From an uncultured bacterium (GTDB lineage: Bacteria > Verrucomicrobiota > Lentisphaeria > Victivallales > UBA1829), in the NCBI GenBank assembly GCA_902780135.1, contig CACZEK010000011.1, forward strand, positions 23,567 through 87,566: 64,000 nucleotides of DNA, in the 5' to 3' direction. The position numbers and the translations under genes were made by a program. Positions 55,329 through 63,883 of this stretch are shown here, in pieces (the stretch's first letter is position 1; the number at the start of each line of letters is the position of its first letter). The notes under the pieces were generated by a model. It searched no databases, had not been told where the DNA came from, and saw only the letters and a program-made list of their open reading frames with translations.

Positions 55329-56552
55329 TCAGCTTTGCTGTGGACGGCGCGGCGGACGGTTGCCGGGCTTGCCGCCCTCGCGGTTGCCGCCCTCGCGATT
55401 GCCCTCGCGGTTGCCGCCGTCCTGACGGGGCGGACGCGGAGGCCGGTTCTGACTGTTCTGCTGCTGACGGTTCTGCGGACGCTGTTCGCCCGCGGGACGC
55501 TGGGGACGGTCGCCCTGTTTCCGCGGCTGGCCGTGCGGACGGTTCTGTCCGTCCGGCGCGCCCTGCCGCGCGGGTCGCTGCTGAGGGGCGTTCCCCTCGG
55601 CGGGCTGTTGTTTCGCGTCGCCCGCGCCGGACTGTTCCTGCCGGGCGGGATCCCCCTGCCCCGCGCCGCCGCGCACTTTGTACTTGTCGAGGTAGACGAC
55701 CGAGACTTCGGAGGCGGAGCAGACCACGGTGTGGGTGGAGTCGTCCAGCTGGATCGTAACCTTCTGCGTCAGGAGGTTGCGGTCGATCACGCGGCCGCGT
55801 CCGTCCTTGCACTCGCAGAGTTCGCCGCGGCGCGGCATGGTCTTTTCCAGCTCCAGATAGCCCTCGTGCTCGTATTTGAGGCAGCATTTCAGCCTGCCGC
55901 AGATGCCGGAGATGGTGGACGGCGTGAGCGAGAGGTCCTGCTCCTTCGCCATCTTCACGTTGATGGAGGCGAAATCCTTCAGGAACTGGCAGCAGCAGAG
56001 GGGGCGTCCGCAGTTCGCGATGCCGCCGAGGATGGCGGTCTCGTCGCGCACGCCGATCTGGCGCAGTTCGATATGCGTGTTGAATTCCTGCGACAGCAGC
56101 TTCACCAGCTCGCGGAAGTCCACGCGCCCCTCGGCGCTGAACTGCACGGTGATGAGCTTGCCGTCGTACGAATAATGCGCGTTGATCAGCTTCATGGGCA
56201 GTCCGAGGCGCTCCACGTACTGCCCGGTGATCCGCAGGGCGGTTTTCGCGCGCATCTGGTTTTCGTGCGCCTTGCCCTGGTCCACCACGGTCGCCTTGCG
56301 CTGGATCGAGTAGATCTCGTTCTTTTTGGCGGAGAACACGGTCCCGCCCGATTCGCGCTGGTCGTCCTCGACGGGCGCGGCGGGCGTCGATTCCGGCGGC
56401 GGCGCGTCGAACTGCTTCACGATCTGCCCGTAGTCCAGGTAGAAGTCCTTTCGGATCACGCAGAAGTCGCCGACATGGAGGCCGAGCGAGGAATCGCACC
56501 GGGCGTTGTACCCGGAGCCGTTGTCAAGCATTATCCCGTAAACAATATCCAT
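55329..56552 (-). CDS. ricT: PSP1-domain protein (RicT-like) with long disordered tail
   Basis: 407 residues. The PSP1 core covers about 60-290, with GIANCGRPLCCCQFLKDF and GICGRLKCCLKYEHEGY, the cysteine motifs of the RicT/YaaT family that can hold Fe-S clusters in the Ric complex. Relatives act with RicA and RicF in RNA processing and regulation in Bacillus. The last 105 residues are Gln/Arg/Gly/Pro-rich, with repeats such as GGNREGNREGGNREGG, and look disordered and RNA-binding. The ribosome site is weak. Followed by a strong terminator. Confidence 0.88.
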   Translation of the reverse strand: MDIVYGIMLDNGSGYNARCDSSLGLHVGDFCVIRKDFYLDYGQIVKQFDAPPPESTPAAPVEDDQRESGGTVFSAKKNEIYSIQRKATVVDQGKAHENQMRAKTALRITGQYVERLGLPMKLINAHYSYDGKLITVQFSAEGRVDFRELVKLLSQEFNTHIELRQIGVRDETAILGGIANCGRPLCCCQFLKDFASINVKMAKEQDLSLTPSTISGICGRLKCCLKYEHEGYLELEKTMPRRGELCECKDGRGRVIDRNLLTQKVTIQLDDSTHTVVCSASEVSVVYLDKYKVRGGAGQGDPARQEQSGAGDAKQQPAEGNAPQQRPARQGAPDGQNRPHGQPRKQGDRPQRPAGEQRPQNRQQQNSQNRPPRPPRQDGGNREGNREGGNREGGKPGNRPPRRPQQS

Positions 56553-56654
56553 ACGGTTTCCGATCTCTTTTTTACGTCATGGGACTCCGGCGGCACATCC
56601 GGGGAAACGGACGTCCGCACGGATTCAAGGCGCGTTCCGGACAGCGGAGACGTC

Positions 56655-57197
56655 TTACCAGCTGATGACGAGCTTTTTGTTCTTGGCGAGCTTGGAGAGG
56701 TCCGTCTCGTTCTGGTCGCCGTAGGAGTACACGGCCACCTTGGTGCGGAGATCCTGCCCGCTGCGGTTGTTGACGCCGTTGACTTCCTTCACGGCCTGCA
56801 CGCTGTTGTCGATCTTGCCGTCATAGTCGGCATCCAGGATGACCTGATAGGGTTTGCCCCACGGATCCAGGATGCCCTTGTTCTCGTCGTAGCCGACGCC
56901 GACCTCAAAGAAGACCGTCTTCTTGGAATTCTTGCCCGTGAGGATCTTGCACATTTCCACGTAGTTGGTCACGAGGCCGTCCTTCGAGCCGACGGTCCCG
57001 GGCCAGCAGGAAAACTCCGATTCGTACATGACGATGGCGGTCTTCATGGCCTGGCATTCGCTGCTCGCCTTGGATTTCTTCGCGTTGTTGCGGACGGTGC
57101 CGAGCGCGGGGAAGACAAGTCCGGCGAGGATGCCGATGATGGCGATCACGACGAGGAGTTCGATCAATGTAAATCTTTTGCAGGAAGTGGTTTTCAT
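56655..57197 (-). CDS. Type IV prepilin/pseudopilin-like protein, first
   Basis: 180 residues. N-terminal prepilin motif: basic leader KTTSCKR, then FTLIELLVVIAIIGILAG with the conserved Glu5, cut before Phe. The C-terminal globular part is GspG-like in style (DPWGKPYQVIL, DADYDGKIDN). It is probably secreted pseudopilin or minor pilin. AAGGAA lies 9 nt before the ATG. It follows a second prepilin by 31 bp. Many such proteins per genome is typical of PVC bacteria. Confidence 0.9.
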   Translation of the reverse strand: MKTTSCKRFTLIELLVVIAIIGILAGLVFPALGTVRNNAKKSKASSECQAMKTAIVMYESEFSCWPGTVGSKDGLVTNYVEMCKILTGKNSKKTVFFEVGVGYDENKGILDPWGKPYQVILDADYDGKIDNSVQAVKEVNGVNNRSGQDLRTKVAVYSYGDQNETDLSKLAKNKKLVISW

Positions 57198-57228
57198 GGT
57201 ATGGATTCCTTATGAAAGGTTGGGTCTG

Positions 57229-57723
57229 TCATTTCGCTCTCGGGTTCTTGAAATTCGCGATGTCGTCGCCGAGCCCGGGCGACTTCTTCGAGCCGTCCTG
57301 GGCATCGCCGACCTCCTTGTCGCGGCCGACGGAGTACAGGTCGTAAGATCCCGTGTTGTAGATGCCGGGAGAACGGTAGCGGATCGCATTCCCCCACGCG
57401 TCGCGGATCTTGTCGGCGTTGCCGTTTTCGGCGGCGATGGACCTGCACGTCTCGTACGCGTCGCCGAGGAAATCGGGGTCCAGGCTGATGGAGTGGAAAT
57501 CGCCTTCATATGTGGAGCCGCCGTTCGGGTAATAGTACCCGTTTTTGACCTTGTACTGTTCGTTGGCGACGCGGATGATCTCCATGATGGTCTTCGTCTT
57601 CGTCTCGTCGGCGCGGCGGTAGGCGATCTGCGTGATCTTGACCGAGATCGCGGCGAGGAGGGCGATCACGATGATCACGCAGAGAAGTTCGACCAAAGTA
57701 AAGGGGTGTTTGAAACGTTTCAT
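57229..57723 (-). CDS. Type IV prepilin/pseudopilin-like protein, second
   Basis: 164 residues from the ATG at 57723, GGGAGAA upstream; the longer in-frame start lies in the promoter. Leader MKRFKHP, then FTLVELLCVIIVIALLAAI with Glu5. The globular part contains GNADKIRDAWGNAIRYRSPG, GSYDLYSVGRDK and the ending NFKNPRAK, resembling the type II secretion GspG domain and its Asp/Gly loop. It carries its own promoter. Processing would need a prepilin peptidase not present in this window. Confidence 0.9.
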   Translation of the reverse strand: MKRFKHPFTLVELLCVIIVIALLAAISVKITQIAYRRADETKTKTIMEIIRVANEQYKVKNGYYYPNGGSTYEGDFHSISLDPDFLGDAYETCRSIAAENGNADKIRDAWGNAIRYRSPGIYNTGSYDLYSVGRDKEVGDAQDGSKKSPGLGDDIANFKNPRAK

Positions 57724-57760
57724 GGCGTTCTCCCGGTATCTGTTGATTTTTCCAATACGT

Positions 57761-57789
57761 ACTATATCATGCAAACCGGCGGAATACAA
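57761..57789 (-). promoter_or_regulatory. Prepilin operon promoter
   Basis: Minus strand TTGTAT (57789-57784), 17-bp spacer, TATAGT (57766-57761), 37 bp before the second prepilin's ATG. Confidence 0.65.
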
Positions 57790-57844
57790 CCGGATTTTCA
57801 TGAAATAATCCAAAAAAAGTCGCGTTTTTTCCGTGCCCGTCCGG

Positions 57845-58957
57845 TCATTTGGAAACCGATTCCGGCGCGGATGCCAGAATCTCCCGTTTCAGCGCCTCGA
57901 ACGCCTCGTCCTGCGGGAGGTTCGCGAACGGCACGCCCTTGCGGAAAAGCGCCACGAAACCGTTTTTCGAACCCGCCAGCCCGAATTCCGCGTCCTTCGC
58001 CTCGCCGGGGCCGTTCACCACGCACCCCATGACCGCGATCTTTCTGATGCCGATGCGGCGGCCCGACGCCTTCAGCGACGCCACAAGCTCCTCCACGCGT
58101 TCTGCCATGCCGATCAGGTCGTACTCGGTGCGGGCGCAGGTGGGACACGACACGATCTCGGGATACGCGTCCCGCAGGCCGCAGACTTCCAGCAGGGCGA
58201 TCCCCGCCTTCACTTCCTCGCGGGGCGGCGCGGTCAGGCTCACGCGGATGGTGTCGCCGATGCCGTCCAGCAGCAGCGCGCCGATCCCGGCCGCGCTCTT
58301 CAGGATGCCGCGCGAAGCGGTCCCCGCCTCGGTCACGCCGAGATGGAGCGGGAACGGCGAACGCGCCGCGAACTTGCGGTAGGCGGAAACCATGACCGGC
58401 ACGGAGCTTGCCTTCAGGGAGACTTTGATGTTGTGGAACCCGCAGGATTCCAGCGTGCATATCTGCGCCTCGACCGCCTCGCAGAGCGACTCCGCCATCG
58501 CTTCGTCGCGGTTTCCGCACGCGGCGAGCTTCGATTCGAACAGTCCCTTCGGCAGGCTGCCGGTGTTCGCGCCGACCCGGATCGGGATCCCCGCCCCGCC
58601 GGCGGCCTCCGCCACGGCGCGCACGCGGTCCGCACCGCCGATATTGCCCGGGTTGATGCGCACGCCGTGGACGCCCGCGCGGATGGATTCCAGCGCCAGG
58701 CGCCAGTCGAAATGGATGTCCGCGATCACCGGGATCGGGGATTCGGCAACGATGCGGCGCATCGCCTCGGCGGACGGCATGTCCGGCACGGCGCAGCGGA
58801 TGATGTCGCATCCGAGCGCGGCGAGTTCGCGGATCTGCGCGAGCGTGGCGTCCGCGTCGGACGTCCGCGTGTTCGTCATGGACTGCACGGACACCGGGGC
58901 GCCGCCTCCGACGGCGACGCGTCCGACGTGCACCTGATTACTCACCCGCCGTTTCAT
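57845..58957 (-). CDS. ispG: 4-hydroxy-3-methylbut-2-enyl-diphosphate synthase
   Basis: 370 residues. N-terminal TIM barrel (VGGGAPVSVQSMTNT, IIRCAVPDM, ADIHFDW, GVRINPGNIG) and C-terminal [4Fe-4S] domain with SCPTCARTEYDL and MGCVVNGPGE. It reduces MEcPP to HMBPP in the MEP isoprenoid pathway. Its start lies 20 bp inside the rseP 3' end. dxr, the first committed enzyme of the same pathway, lies two genes upstream. Confidence 0.96.
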   Translation of the reverse strand: MKRRVSNQVHVGRVAVGGGAPVSVQSMTNTRTSDADATLAQIRELAALGCDIIRCAVPDMPSAEAMRRIVAESPIPVIADIHFDWRLALESIRAGVHGVRINPGNIGGADRVRAVAEAAGGAGIPIRVGANTGSLPKGLFESKLAACGNRDEAMAESLCEAVEAQICTLESCGFHNIKVSLKASSVPVMVSAYRKFAARSPFPLHLGVTEAGTASRGILKSAAGIGALLLDGIGDTIRVSLTAPPREEVKAGIALLEVCGLRDAYPEIVSCPTCARTEYDLIGMAERVEELVASLKASGRRIGIRKIAVMGCVVNGPGEAKDAEFGLAGSKNGFVALFRKGVPFANLPQDEAFEALKREILASAPESVSK

Positions 58958-60743
58958 CCGCCGCCTCCGTCTGAGCCTGCGTTTCCGCGGCTTCGCCCTT
59001 GTCCCCGGCCTCCGCGGACGCTTCCGTCTGCGCGGATTCCGTTTTGCCGTCCTCCAGCTCGCCGGAAGCCCGGTGTATCTTGATCTCCAGCGCGTTCGAC
59101 CATTTCGCCGGGAGCATCTTCTTCACGTCGTAGAACGACACGATCACCATGAACGCGATCAGGACGAACATGAAGAAATACGTGACCGGCTGGACCAGCT
59201 TCGTCGGGACCGGGCGCCGGATCGCCGTTTCGATCAGCGCGATCATGATGTGTCCGCCGTCCAGCACGGGGATCGGCAGCAGGTTGAAGAGGCCGAGCGA
59301 GAAGCTGATGACCACGACCAGATACAGGCCGCGCATGAAGGAGCCCTGGAACGTCATGATGAGGTAGCGGCCGATGCCGAGCGGGCCGGAGAGGTTCTGC
59401 ACGCCGATCGTGGTGTAGCCGGTGTCCTGTCCGACCTTGCTCTGGATCGTGTGCCCGAGGCTGTTCAGCGTGCGCTTCGTCATCTTCAGGACGTTGCAGA
59501 ACTGTTTCCACGGGGTCGGGTGCTCGATGCGGTAGAAGCTCACGCCGATCTCGTACGGGACCACGATGCGGGGCGTGATCCGGATCTCCAGCGGGTCGTC
59601 CTCGCCGGCGCGCTTCACGGTCAGGGCGATCTCCTTGCCGTGCATTTCGCCGTCGCCGTCGGTCTCGACGCCCTTTTCGGCGACGAGCCGGGAGAATATC
59701 GCCGGGTCGTCCTTGAGGGATTCGCCGTTGAACGCCGTGATCACGTCGCCAGCGCGCAGGACTTCCGCCGCGGGCATCCCGGGGATCGTCTCCTGCACCT
59801 CGCAGAGGTCGTTTGCGACCGAGAAGAAGATGCCGACCTGCGGACGCGGCTTGATGCCGGGGACCGTGACGGGCGTCACCGGGACCTCAAGCTGTTTCCC
59901 GTCCCGTTCCACGCTCAACGTGAGCGTCTTCCCGCCGGAGAAGTTGATGCGGCTCATCAGGTCGTCGGTGCCGTAGACAGGCTCGCCGTCGATCGCGGTC
60001 ACGCGGTCCTCCGGCTGGATGCCGGCGGCTTTCGCGGGGGATCCGGGGAGCGGATAGACGTAGACGCGCATTTCCGGCTGGAAGAACGGCAGGGCGACGC
60101 TTTCGCCGGGCATGAGCCTGTCGTTGACGGCGGGCGTGTAGGAGATTTCGGAGGTCTTCCCGTCGCGGACGATCTCCAGCGTGACCTGCTTCACGTTGTC
60201 GTCGTTCAGCATGATCTTCTGCATGAACTCGTTCCAGCTCAGGTCGAACTCCTTTCCGTTCAGCTTCACGATGCGGTCGCCCTCGCGCAGCCCGGCGCGG
60301 TATTCGGGGCAGTCCTCCGGGACCTCCCGCACGGTGAACTCCGTGTAGCTGTCCGTGTCGGGCTGCGGCATGCCGACCAGCCAGACCACGACGCCCAGCG
60401 CGAATCCGAAAATGATATTGAACAGCGGTCCGGCGAACGCCGTCGCGATGCGTTTCCACGGTTCGGCGTGCGGCAGCGGATTGCCCTCGCTGTCCGTGAT
60501 CTCGTCGCTGGTGGAGTCGATCTGCGGCAGGTCCACGTAGCCGCCGCACGGGATGCAGCCGATGCGGTATTCCACGCCGTTGATCTTCTTGCCCCAGATC
60601 TTCTTGAATCCGACCGAAAACGCCTCGATGTGGAGGCCGCAGAGCCGCGCGACGATGAAATGCCCGAACTCGTGCACGATGATGCACAGGCCGAAAAAGA
60701 TCACCATCAGCGCGACCGATGCGATCAGGATCAGGGTTTCCAT
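58938..60743 (-). CDS. rseP: RseP-type site-2 protease with three PDZ-like repeats
   Basis: 601 residues, longer than the usual 420-450. The metalloprotease motif VHEFGH (His24, Glu25, His28) is in the first helix, and LPIPVLDGGHI near residue 490 is the second metal motif. Between lie three PDZ-like segments, each with a xAGxxxGDxIxxxNG-style core: YRAGLREGDRIVKLNG, AAGIQPEDRVTAIDG and EVLRAGDVITAFNG. Usual RseP has two or fewer. The C-terminus is an Ala/Glu/Thr-rich tail. It cuts membrane anti-sigma factors after a site-1 cut. AAGGAG lies before the ATG. Set between dxr and ispG. Confidence 0.93.
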   Translation of the reverse strand: METLILIASVALMVIFFGLCIIVHEFGHFIVARLCGLHIEAFSVGFKKIWGKKINGVEYRIGCIPCGGYVDLPQIDSTSDEITDSEGNPLPHAEPWKRIATAFAGPLFNIIFGFALGVVVWLVGMPQPDTDSYTEFTVREVPEDCPEYRAGLREGDRIVKLNGKEFDLSWNEFMQKIMLNDDNVKQVTLEIVRDGKTSEISYTPAVNDRLMPGESVALPFFQPEMRVYVYPLPGSPAKAAGIQPEDRVTAIDGEPVYGTDDLMSRINFSGGKTLTLSVERDGKQLEVPVTPVTVPGIKPRPQVGIFFSVANDLCEVQETIPGMPAAEVLRAGDVITAFNGESLKDDPAIFSRLVAEKGVETDGDGEMHGKEIALTVKRAGEDDPLEIRITPRIVVPYEIGVSFYRIEHPTPWKQFCNVLKMTKRTLNSLGHTIQSKVGQDTGYTTIGVQNLSGPLGIGRYLIMTFQGSFMRGLYLVVVISFSLGLFNLLPIPVLDGGHIMIALIETAIRRPVPTKLVQPVTYFFMFVLIAFMVIVSFYDVKKMLPAKWSNALEIKIHRASGELEDGKTESAQTEASAEAGDKGEAAETQAQTEAADETAGE

Positions 60744-60772
60744 ATCTTCAAAATCTCCTTTTCAGATTCAAT

Positions 60773-61936
60773 TCAGGTTAAGACCGGCAGGACAATCCCG
60801 CGGGCGTACTCGCGCGCCCGGGCGTCCGCCTCCAGGACCGCGTCGAGCGTCTCGTCGCCGCACCGTCCCAGCGCGTCCATCGTCCGCTCCACGATCTTCC
60901 AGATGTCCGTAAAACGTATGGTCCCCGCGCGGAACCGTTCGAACGCGATCTCGTTCGCCGCGTTCAGGATCGCGGGCAGAGCGCCGCCCGCCTCGAGCGC
61001 GGCGCGGGCGAATCCGAGCGACGGGAACCGCGATTCGTCGGGACGCTCGAATGTGAGTTCCCCGATCTCCGCCAGGTCGAGCGCGGGCAGATCGGACGCC
61101 GTGTGCTCCGGCCAGGTCAGCGCGTACTGGATGGGGAACCGCATGTCCGGCCGGCTCATCTGCGCCATCAGTGCGCCGTCGCGGAACCGCACGAGCGAAT
61201 GCACGATGCTCTGCGGATGGACCAGCACTTCGATGCGCGGGGCCTCCACGTCGAAAAGCCAGCGCGCCTCGATCATCTCCAGCGCCTTGTTCATCAGCGA
61301 CGCGGAGTCGACCGTCACTTTCGGCCCCATCGACCACGTCGGATGCGCCAGAGCCTGTTCCCACGTCATCCGGTCCATCTCGGACACGGGCGTATTGCGG
61401 AACGGTCCGCCGCTGGCGGTCAGAATGAGCTGCGCCACCTCGGACGGACGGCGTCCCTCCAGGCACTGGAAAAGCGCGCTGTGCTCGCTGTCGACGGGCA
61501 GGATGCGGGCGGCGTTCGCCTTCGCCTCGTCCGTGACCAGGCGTCCCGCCATGACCATGACTTCCTTGCTGGCGAGCGCGATCGTCTTGTGCGCCCGGAT
61601 CGCCGACAGGGTCGGGAAAAGCCCGCCCGTGCCCACGATGGCGCACAGCACGGTCGAAATCTCCGGCGCGGCGACCGCTTCGCAGAGCGGTTCGCGTCCG
61701 GAAACGACCTTGCATCCGGCGGGGACCGCGGCGCGGAGGTCGTCCAGATGCGCGGCGTCCTCCAGGCAAACGCAGTCCGGGCGGAACTCGCGCGCCTGTT
61801 CCGCCAGAAGTTCCCAGTTCCTCCCCGCGGCAAGCAGGGAAACGCGGATGCGGTCCGGCAGGGCGCGGGCGACCGCGAGGGCGCTTTTGCCGATGGACCC
61901 GGTGGAACCGAGCAGAGCGAGGCTGCAGAGGCTCAT
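60773..61936 (-). CDS. dxr: 1-deoxy-D-xylulose 5-phosphate reductoisomerase
   Basis: 387 residues from the ATG at 61936, which overlaps the dtd stop by 4 bp. NADPH motif LLGSTGSIGKSAL, ALASKEVMVMAG, the metal site PVDSEHSALFQCLEG, LTASGGPFRNTP, HPTWSMGPKVTVDSASLMNK and IVHSLVRFRDGA. It converts DXP to MEP, the committed step of the pathway finished downstream by IspG. Confidence 0.96.
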   Translation of the reverse strand: MSLCSLALLGSTGSIGKSALAVARALPDRIRVSLLAAGRNWELLAEQAREFRPDCVCLEDAAHLDDLRAAVPAGCKVVSGREPLCEAVAAPEISTVLCAIVGTGGLFPTLSAIRAHKTIALASKEVMVMAGRLVTDEAKANAARILPVDSEHSALFQCLEGRRPSEVAQLILTASGGPFRNTPVSEMDRMTWEQALAHPTWSMGPKVTVDSASLMNKALEMIEARWLFDVEAPRIEVLVHPQSIVHSLVRFRDGALMAQMSRPDMRFPIQYALTWPEHTASDLPALDLAEIGELTFERPDESRFPSLGFARAALEAGGALPAILNAANEIAFERFRAGTIRFTDIWKIVERTMDALGRCGDETLDAVLEADARAREYARGIVLPVLT

Positions 61937-62421
61937 TCGTCGCCCTCCCCGTTCGGATTCGTCGTCACGGAGTATTCCCACGGATGGGAGAGCAGGAACG
62001 TCGCGGGGCCGTCGTTTTCGAGCGAGACGAGCATGTCCGCGCCGAACCGTCCGGTCTCCACGCGCCCGACGCCCTCCGCTTTCAGGCGTTCCGCGAAATA
62101 TTCGTATAATTGGCTGGCGGCCGCCGGATCGCCCGCCAGGTCGAATCCCGGGCGGCGTCCCTTGCGGCAGTCGGCGTAGAGCGTGAACTGCGACACCACG
62201 AGCGCGTCCCCGCCGATGTCCAGCAGGGAACGGTTCATCTTTCCGGCGTCGTCCTCGAAGATGCGGAGCCCGGCGGCCTTTTTCGCGAGCCAGTCGGCGT
62301 CGGCGCGCGTGTCGCCGTGCGTAACGCCGACGAACAGCAGCACGCCGTGCCCGACCGCGCCGACGGTCTCGCCGGACACGGTCACGGACGCCTTGCGGAC
62401 CCGCTGAAGCAGCACTCTCAT
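61933..62421 (-). CDS. dtd: D-aminoacyl-tRNA deacylase
   Basis: 162 residues. Signature SQFTLYADCRKGRRPGF and the cross-subunit motif NDGPATFLL (family NxGPVT). Begins MRVLLQRVRKASVTV. It hydrolyses D-aminoacyl-tRNAs and acts as a dimer. 22 bp past metY, 4-bp overlap with dxr. Confidence 0.96.
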   Translation of the reverse strand: MRVLLQRVRKASVTVSGETVGAVGHGVLLFVGVTHGDTRADADWLAKKAAGLRIFEDDAGKMNRSLLDIGGDALVVSQFTLYADCRKGRRPGFDLAGDPAAASQLYEYFAERLKAEGVGRVETGRFGADMLVSLENDGPATFLLSHPWEYSVTTNPNGEGDE

Positions 62422-62442
62422 GCGTCGTTCCGGCTGTTCAGT

Positions 62443-63720
62443 TCAGATCTTCGCCAGGGCCTGTTCGAAATCGGCCTTGATGTCGTCGATGTTCTCGATG
62501 CCGACGGACAGGCGGATGAGGTCCGGAGGCACGCCCGCCGCCGCAAGCTGTTCGTCGGAAAGCTGGCGGTGGGTCATGCTGGCGGGGTGCAGCACCATGG
62601 TGCGGACGTCCGCCACGTGGACCACGATGGAGGCGAGCTTCAGGGAGTCGATCGCGCGCACGCTGGCCTCCTTGCCGCCGACCGCGCCGAAGCAGAGCAC
62701 GCCGCTCGCCGCCTTCAGATACTTTTTGCAGCGTTCGTGTTCGGGGCTGTCCTCCAGGCCGGGGTAGTTGACCCACGCGACCTTCGGATGCGCCTTCAGG
62801 AACTTCGCCATTTCCAGCGCGTTTTCGCTGTGGCGGTCCATGCGGAGCGCGAGCGTCTGCATGCCGAGGTTGATGAGGAAGGCGTTCATGGGCGGCAGGA
62901 TCGCGCCGGAGTCGCGGACCCACTGCACGCGGAGCTTGGTGGAGAACGGCGCGGCGGGGAAATCCTTCGTATAGATGAGGCCGTGGTAGCTCACGTCCGG
63001 CTCGGTGAATTCGGGGAAGTTGCCGTTCGACCAGTTGAAGTCGCCCTTCTCCACGATGATGCCGCCGATGCTCGTCTGGTGGCCGTCGAGGTACTTCGTG
63101 GCGGAGTGCGTCACGATGTCCGCGCCGTAGTCAAACGGGCGGCACAGGTAGGGCGTGGCGAACGTGTTGTCGACGATCAGCGGCACGCCGAGGCGTTTCG
63201 CGGCTTCGGAGTACGCGGCGAAATCCAGCACGCACACGCTCGGGTTCGTCAGGGTCTCGGCGAAGAGCGCGCGGGTGTTCGGGCGCGCCGCCGCCACGAT
63301 CTCGTCCGCGGTCGCGTCGTGCGGGACCATGGTCACGTCCACGCCCATGCGCTTCAGCGTCATGGTGAAGAGCGTCACGGTGCCGCCGTAGAGCGCCGCG
63401 CTGGCGAGCACGTGCCCGCCGCTCGGGCAGACGTTCATGATCGCGAGCATGTTCGCGGTCTGGCCGGAGGTCACGCCCACGGCCGCCACGCCGCCTTCCA
63501 TCGCGGCGATCTTGGTCTCGAGCGCCGCCACGGTCGGGTTCGCAAGGCGCGTGTAGAAGAATCCGTCGGCTTTGAGGTCGAAGAGGTCGGCGACGCTCTG
63601 CGCGTCGTTGTATTTGTATGCCGTGCTCTGGAAGATCGGAAGCTGGCAGGGTTCGCCGTTCTTCGGGGTCCAGCCGCAGTGGACGGCCTGGGTTTCGGGT
63701 TTCCAGTTGTTGGAATTCAT
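62443..63720 (-). CDS. metY: O-acetylhomoserine aminocarboxypropyltransferase (sulfhydrylase)
   Basis: 425 residues, typical of MetY. The PLP Lys is in THSATKYLDGHQTSIGG. Further motifs are FYTRLANPTVAALE near the start, DNTFATPYLCRPF and VNYPGLEDSPEH. It makes homocysteine from O-acetylhomoserine and sulfide. Related gamma-lyases are shorter, and the length plus the GGIIVEKGDFNWSNGNFPEF insert fit the sulfhydrylase. AAGGAG lies 8 nt before the ATG. First gene of the metY-dtd-dxr-rseP-ispG run. Confidence 0.93.
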   Translation of the reverse strand: MNSNNWKPETQAVHCGWTPKNGEPCQLPIFQSTAYKYNDAQSVADLFDLKADGFFYTRLANPTVAALETKIAAMEGGVAAVGVTSGQTANMLAIMNVCPSGGHVLASAALYGGTVTLFTMTLKRMGVDVTMVPHDATADEIVAAARPNTRALFAETLTNPSVCVLDFAAYSEAAKRLGVPLIVDNTFATPYLCRPFDYGADIVTHSATKYLDGHQTSIGGIIVEKGDFNWSNGNFPEFTEPDVSYHGLIYTKDFPAAPFSTKLRVQWVRDSGAILPPMNAFLINLGMQTLALRMDRHSENALEMAKFLKAHPKVAWVNYPGLEDSPEHERCKKYLKAASGVLCFGAVGGKEASVRAIDSLKLASIVVHVADVRTMVLHPASMTHRQLSDEQLAAAGVPPDLIRLSVGIENIDDIKADFEQALAKI

Positions 63721-63774
63721 AATGCGCTCCTTGTTTCGCCGCTCATACGTTAATAACTAAAAACAGTATCCCAT

Positions 63775-63803
63775 ACAATACCATGCTTTCGGGCGTTTTT
63801 CAA
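63775..63803 (-). promoter_or_regulatory. metY operon promoter
   Basis: Minus strand TTGAAA (63803-63798), 17-bp spacer, TATTGT (63780-63775), 54 bp before the metY ATG. I looked for a SAM riboswitch in the leader; the 54-bp leader is too short. Confidence 0.65.
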
Positions 63804-63824
63804 CTCAAATCCGCATGTTTTTAC

Positions 63825-63860
63825 AAAAAAAGCCCCCGCGCCGGGAATCGGAGCGGGGGC
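63825..63860 (-). terminator. Terminator of the gene entering from the right edge
   Basis: Minus strand GCCCCCGC/GCGGGGGC stem with a 13-nt loop, followed by seven T, 23 bp past the stop at 63884. Confidence 0.85.
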
Positions 63861-63883
63861 CTGGTCCGTTTCGGAGAAACGAT

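Noticed and set aside
59073..62186. 1037-residue plus-strand open frame across rseP, dxr and dtd
   Set aside because: Antisense shadow; the three minus-strand genes carry full catalytic motifs and overlapping starts.
63721..63803. SAM riboswitch upstream of metY
   Set aside because: Only about 50 bp lie between the promoter-like element and the start codon, too short for a known SAM riboswitch.
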